Both the position numbers and the translations under genes were made by a program. Source: Empedobacter falsenii (lineage in GTDB: Bacteria; Bacteroidota; Bacteroidia; Flavobacteriales; Weeksellaceae). Taken from it: a stretch of 64,000 nt of DNA. Location: positions 1-64,000 of the forward strand of contig NZ_JAAGKM010000009.1 in the NCBI RefSeq assembly GCF_019308355.1. The letters are read 5' to 3'. This document shows positions 62,319 to 64,000 of this stretch, one piece after another. A model generated the notes under the pieces. It was not told the DNA's origin. It was given only the letters and a program-made list of their open reading frames with translations, and ran no database searches. How positions within the stretch are numbered: the stretch's first letter is position 1; each line of letters starts with the position of its first letter.

Positions 62319-63620
62319 ATGAAACTTTGGGATAAAGGTTTTACCATTAATGATAAAATCGAAAAATTTACTGTTGGAAAAGACAGAGAATTAGATGCTC
62401 ATCTTGCGAAATACGATGCATTAGCGTCGAAAGCGCAGGCAAATATGCTGGCAAAAACAGGTTTGATTACCAATGAAGAAAATGATGCGTTGCAAATTGC
62501 TTTGGATGAAGTTTTGGTTCTGATTGCGGAAAATAATTTCGAAGTCGACGAAAATTTCGAAGATATACATTCAAAAATTGAAGCTTATTTAATTGAAAAA
62601 ACTGGCGATGCTGGAAAAAAAATTCACGTTGCACGTTCTCGAAATGATCAAGTTTTGGTTGCAATTCAACTTTTTAAGAAAGAGTATTTAAAACATACAA
62701 CTGAAAAAATTGTCAATTTAATTGAGATTTTCTTACAAAAAGCAGACGAATTCAAGAATCATCAATTACCAGGATACACACATTTTCAGGCGGCAATGCC
62801 AAGTAGTTTTGGAATGTGGTTTTCGGCATATGCAGAAAGTTTATTGACGGATTTATACTTTTTTGAGGCTGCATATAAAATTTCTGATCAAAATCCTTTG
62901 GGTTCTGGTGCAGGTTTCGGAACAAGTTTCCCAATTGATCGTTTGCAAACAACACAAGAATTAGGTTTTTCAGAAATCTTAGTTTCTTCTGTTGGTGCAC
63001 AAATGCTTCGTGGAAAAACAGAAAAATCTGTCGCAACAGCTTTGGCAATGATTTGTGGAACGTTGTCTAAAATGTCGTACGATTTGGTTTTATACAATTC
63101 ACAAGATTTAGCTTTTGTGAAGTTGCCAAACGAAATGACAACAGGTTCATCGATTATGCCGCACAAGAAAAACCCAGATGTGTTTGAGTTAACTCGTGCG
63201 CATTGCAATAGAATTCAGGCGTTGCCGAATGATATTATGATGACGATCAATAATCTTCCAAGTGGATATCACCGTGATTATCAAATATTGAAAGAAATAT
63301 TATTCGAACCAATGATGCAATTTGATAATATTATTGACATCTTAACATTTGCGATTCCTCAACTTCAGATTAAAGATAACTATATGAATCAGGATAAATA
63401 TGATCCGATTTATACCGTTGAAAATATTAATGAAGCGATTAAGAATGGAACACCTTTCCGTGATGCTTACAAAGAAGTTGGTTTATCTGTAGAAAATGGA
63501 ACATATATACCACACAAAGAATTTCAGACTTCGCATATCGGAAGTATTCATAATTTGAGATTGGATTTAATTTCAAATAAAATCGAAAAATTCAAATTAG
63601 AAGCACAAGTTTTAAAATAA
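62319..63620 (+). CDS. argH: Argininosuccinate lyase
   Basis: Cleaves argininosuccinate to arginine and fumarate, the last step of arginine synthesis. 433 residues of the fumarase/aspartase superfamily with the signature TGSSIMPHKKNPDVFEL, the RSRNDQV motif (VARSRNDQVLV) and TGSTH-like GYTHFQAA. It stands alone with a terminator. A possible ArgR-type site lies upstream. No other arg gene is in the window. Confidence 0.95.
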   Translation: MKLWDKGFTINDKIEKFTVGKDRELDAHLAKYDALASKAQANMLAKTGLITNEENDALQIALDEVLVLIAENNFEVDENFEDIHSKIEAYLIEKTGDAGKKIHVARSRNDQVLVAIQLFKKEYLKHTTEKIVNLIEIFLQKADEFKNHQLPGYTHFQAAMPSSFGMWFSAYAESLLTDLYFFEAAYKISDQNPLGSGAGFGTSFPIDRLQTTQELGFSEILVSSVGAQMLRGKTEKSVATALAMICGTLSKMSYDLVLYNSQDLAFVKLPNEMTTGSSIMPHKKNPDVFELTRAHCNRIQALPNDIMMTINNLPSGYHRDYQILKEILFEPMMQFDNIIDILTFAIPQLQIKDNYMNQDKYDPIYTVENINEAIKNGTPFRDAYKEVGLSVENGTYIPHKEFQTSHIGSIHNLRLDLISNKIEKFKLEAQVLK

Positions 63621-63643
63621 ACACTTGTAATAAGTCAAAAATC

Positions 63644-63677
63644 ATCCTCAAAATTATAGAATTTGAGGATTTTTTTG
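63644..63677 (+). terminator. Terminator after argH
   Basis: ATCCTCAAA/TTTGAGGAT stem with a 9-nt loop and a run of T. Confidence 0.75.
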
Positions 63678-63804
63678 TCTTATAAATTTTATAATTTCGG
63701 AAAATATAAACGTTTAAATAATTGTAATTCTATATTTTGTAAAATAAAAAATGTTTTACAAAATAATTACAATCATTTTTTATTATATCAGGTCAAAATC
63801 ATTC

Positions 63805-63812
63805 TAACTTTG
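63805..63812 (+). promoter_or_regulatory. -7 element before the last lipoprotein gene
   Basis: TAACTTTG fits TAnnTTTG, 33 bp before the start codon; no clear -33 TTG at the expected distance. Confidence 0.4.
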
Positions 63813-63845
63813 ACATATCAAATTAATCGATTAAAATTTAAAAAG

Positions 63846-64000
63846 ATGAAAAAATTTTTCGCAGTAGTTGCAGTAGCAGCTTTATCATTAGGAGCAGTAT
63901 CTTGTGGAGAGAAAACTGAAGAAGCACCAGTAGAAGAAGCACCAGCAGTTGATTCTTTAGCTACAGCAGCTAACGATTCTACAGCAGTTGATTCTACAGC
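63846..64000 (+). CDS. Lipoprotein, Ala/Glu/Ser-rich, cut by window end
   Basis: ATG at 63846; 51 full codons are seen before the window ends. A lipoprotein signal peptide (MKKFFAVVAVAALSLGAVSC, lipobox Cys at 20) is followed by a low-complexity acidic stretch, GEKTEEAPVEEAPAVD and then repeated (A/N)DSTAVDST units. This kind of Pro/Ala/Glu/Ser-rich linker either spaces a later domain from the membrane or makes up a whole small lipoprotein. Family unknown as the C-terminus is missing. Confidence 0.7.
   Translation, partial: MKKFFAVVAVAALSLGAVSCGEKTEEAPVEEAPAVDSLATAANDSTAVDST

Overview
The window looks like chromosomal DNA of a low-GC member of the Bacteroidota, order Flavobacteriales. The evidence is a type IX secretion gene (porQ), a gliding-motility lipoprotein (gldD), a GLPGLI protein, many short lipoproteins, SusC/TonB-type receptors, and promoters of the Bacteroidota form TTG-N19-TAnnTTTG in front of tRNA genes. 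Ribosome-binding sites of the E. coli kind are largely absent. Gene content fits the Weeksellaceae/Flavobacteriaceae (perhaps Empedobacter-like), but I cannot fix the genus.

Layout. 1-9.9 kb: core genes (glutaminase, cmk, porQ, DUF2339 membrane protein, MscS-type channel, ZIP metal transporter behind a palindromic operator, family 2 glycosyltransferase, a small lipoprotein). 9,963-19,309: an integrative element of about 9.3 kb inserted in the 3' end of tRNA-Leu(CAA). A 15-bp direct repeat (TAGTACTCGGAGTGG) bounds it and a second, 23-bp repeat lies just inside each end. It carries a tyrosine integrase, an outer-membrane protein, a five-gene minus-strand operon (small membrane protein, J-domain protein, TerB-like membrane protein, M48/TPR metallopeptidase, secreted protein), a divergent XRE regulator, a 499-residue protein with all three palm motifs of the family A polymerase / T7 RNA polymerase superfamily, and an excisionase-like HTH protein. 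I see no relaxase, capsid or packaging gene, so it resembles a phage-satellite or small genomic island rather than a prophage or conjugative element.

19.4-40.8 kb: MBL hydrolase, a conserved 480-residue protein, a large TonB-type receptor, methylmalonyl-CoA mutase, era, a universal stress protein, DUF445, ecotin, tRNA-Asn, GLPGLI, RNase G, a 30-residue basic protein, HU, mutY-ssb-gldD, rseP and two more tRNA-Asn genes. 40.9-50.9 kb: a cluster of lipocalin-like lipoproteins (one decayed), recA-bcp, nth, a hydrolase, a thiamine-riboswitch-controlled TonB receptor, an EEP-family nuclease/phosphatase, and purK-purE. 50.9-64 kb: a HigBA toxin-antitoxin pair, a PpiD-like isomerase, lptC, a beta-barrel protein, tRNA-Phe, two aconitases side by side, argH, and the first 52 codons of a lipoprotein that runs off the window.

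The strongest candidate for something undescribed is the tRNA-Leu element. It has its own predicted polymerase next to a hairpin-rich, origin-like region, and an envelope-directed operon whose promoter is covered by repeats that probably bind the element's XRE regulator. Functions of individual unknown genes are inference and are marked as such.
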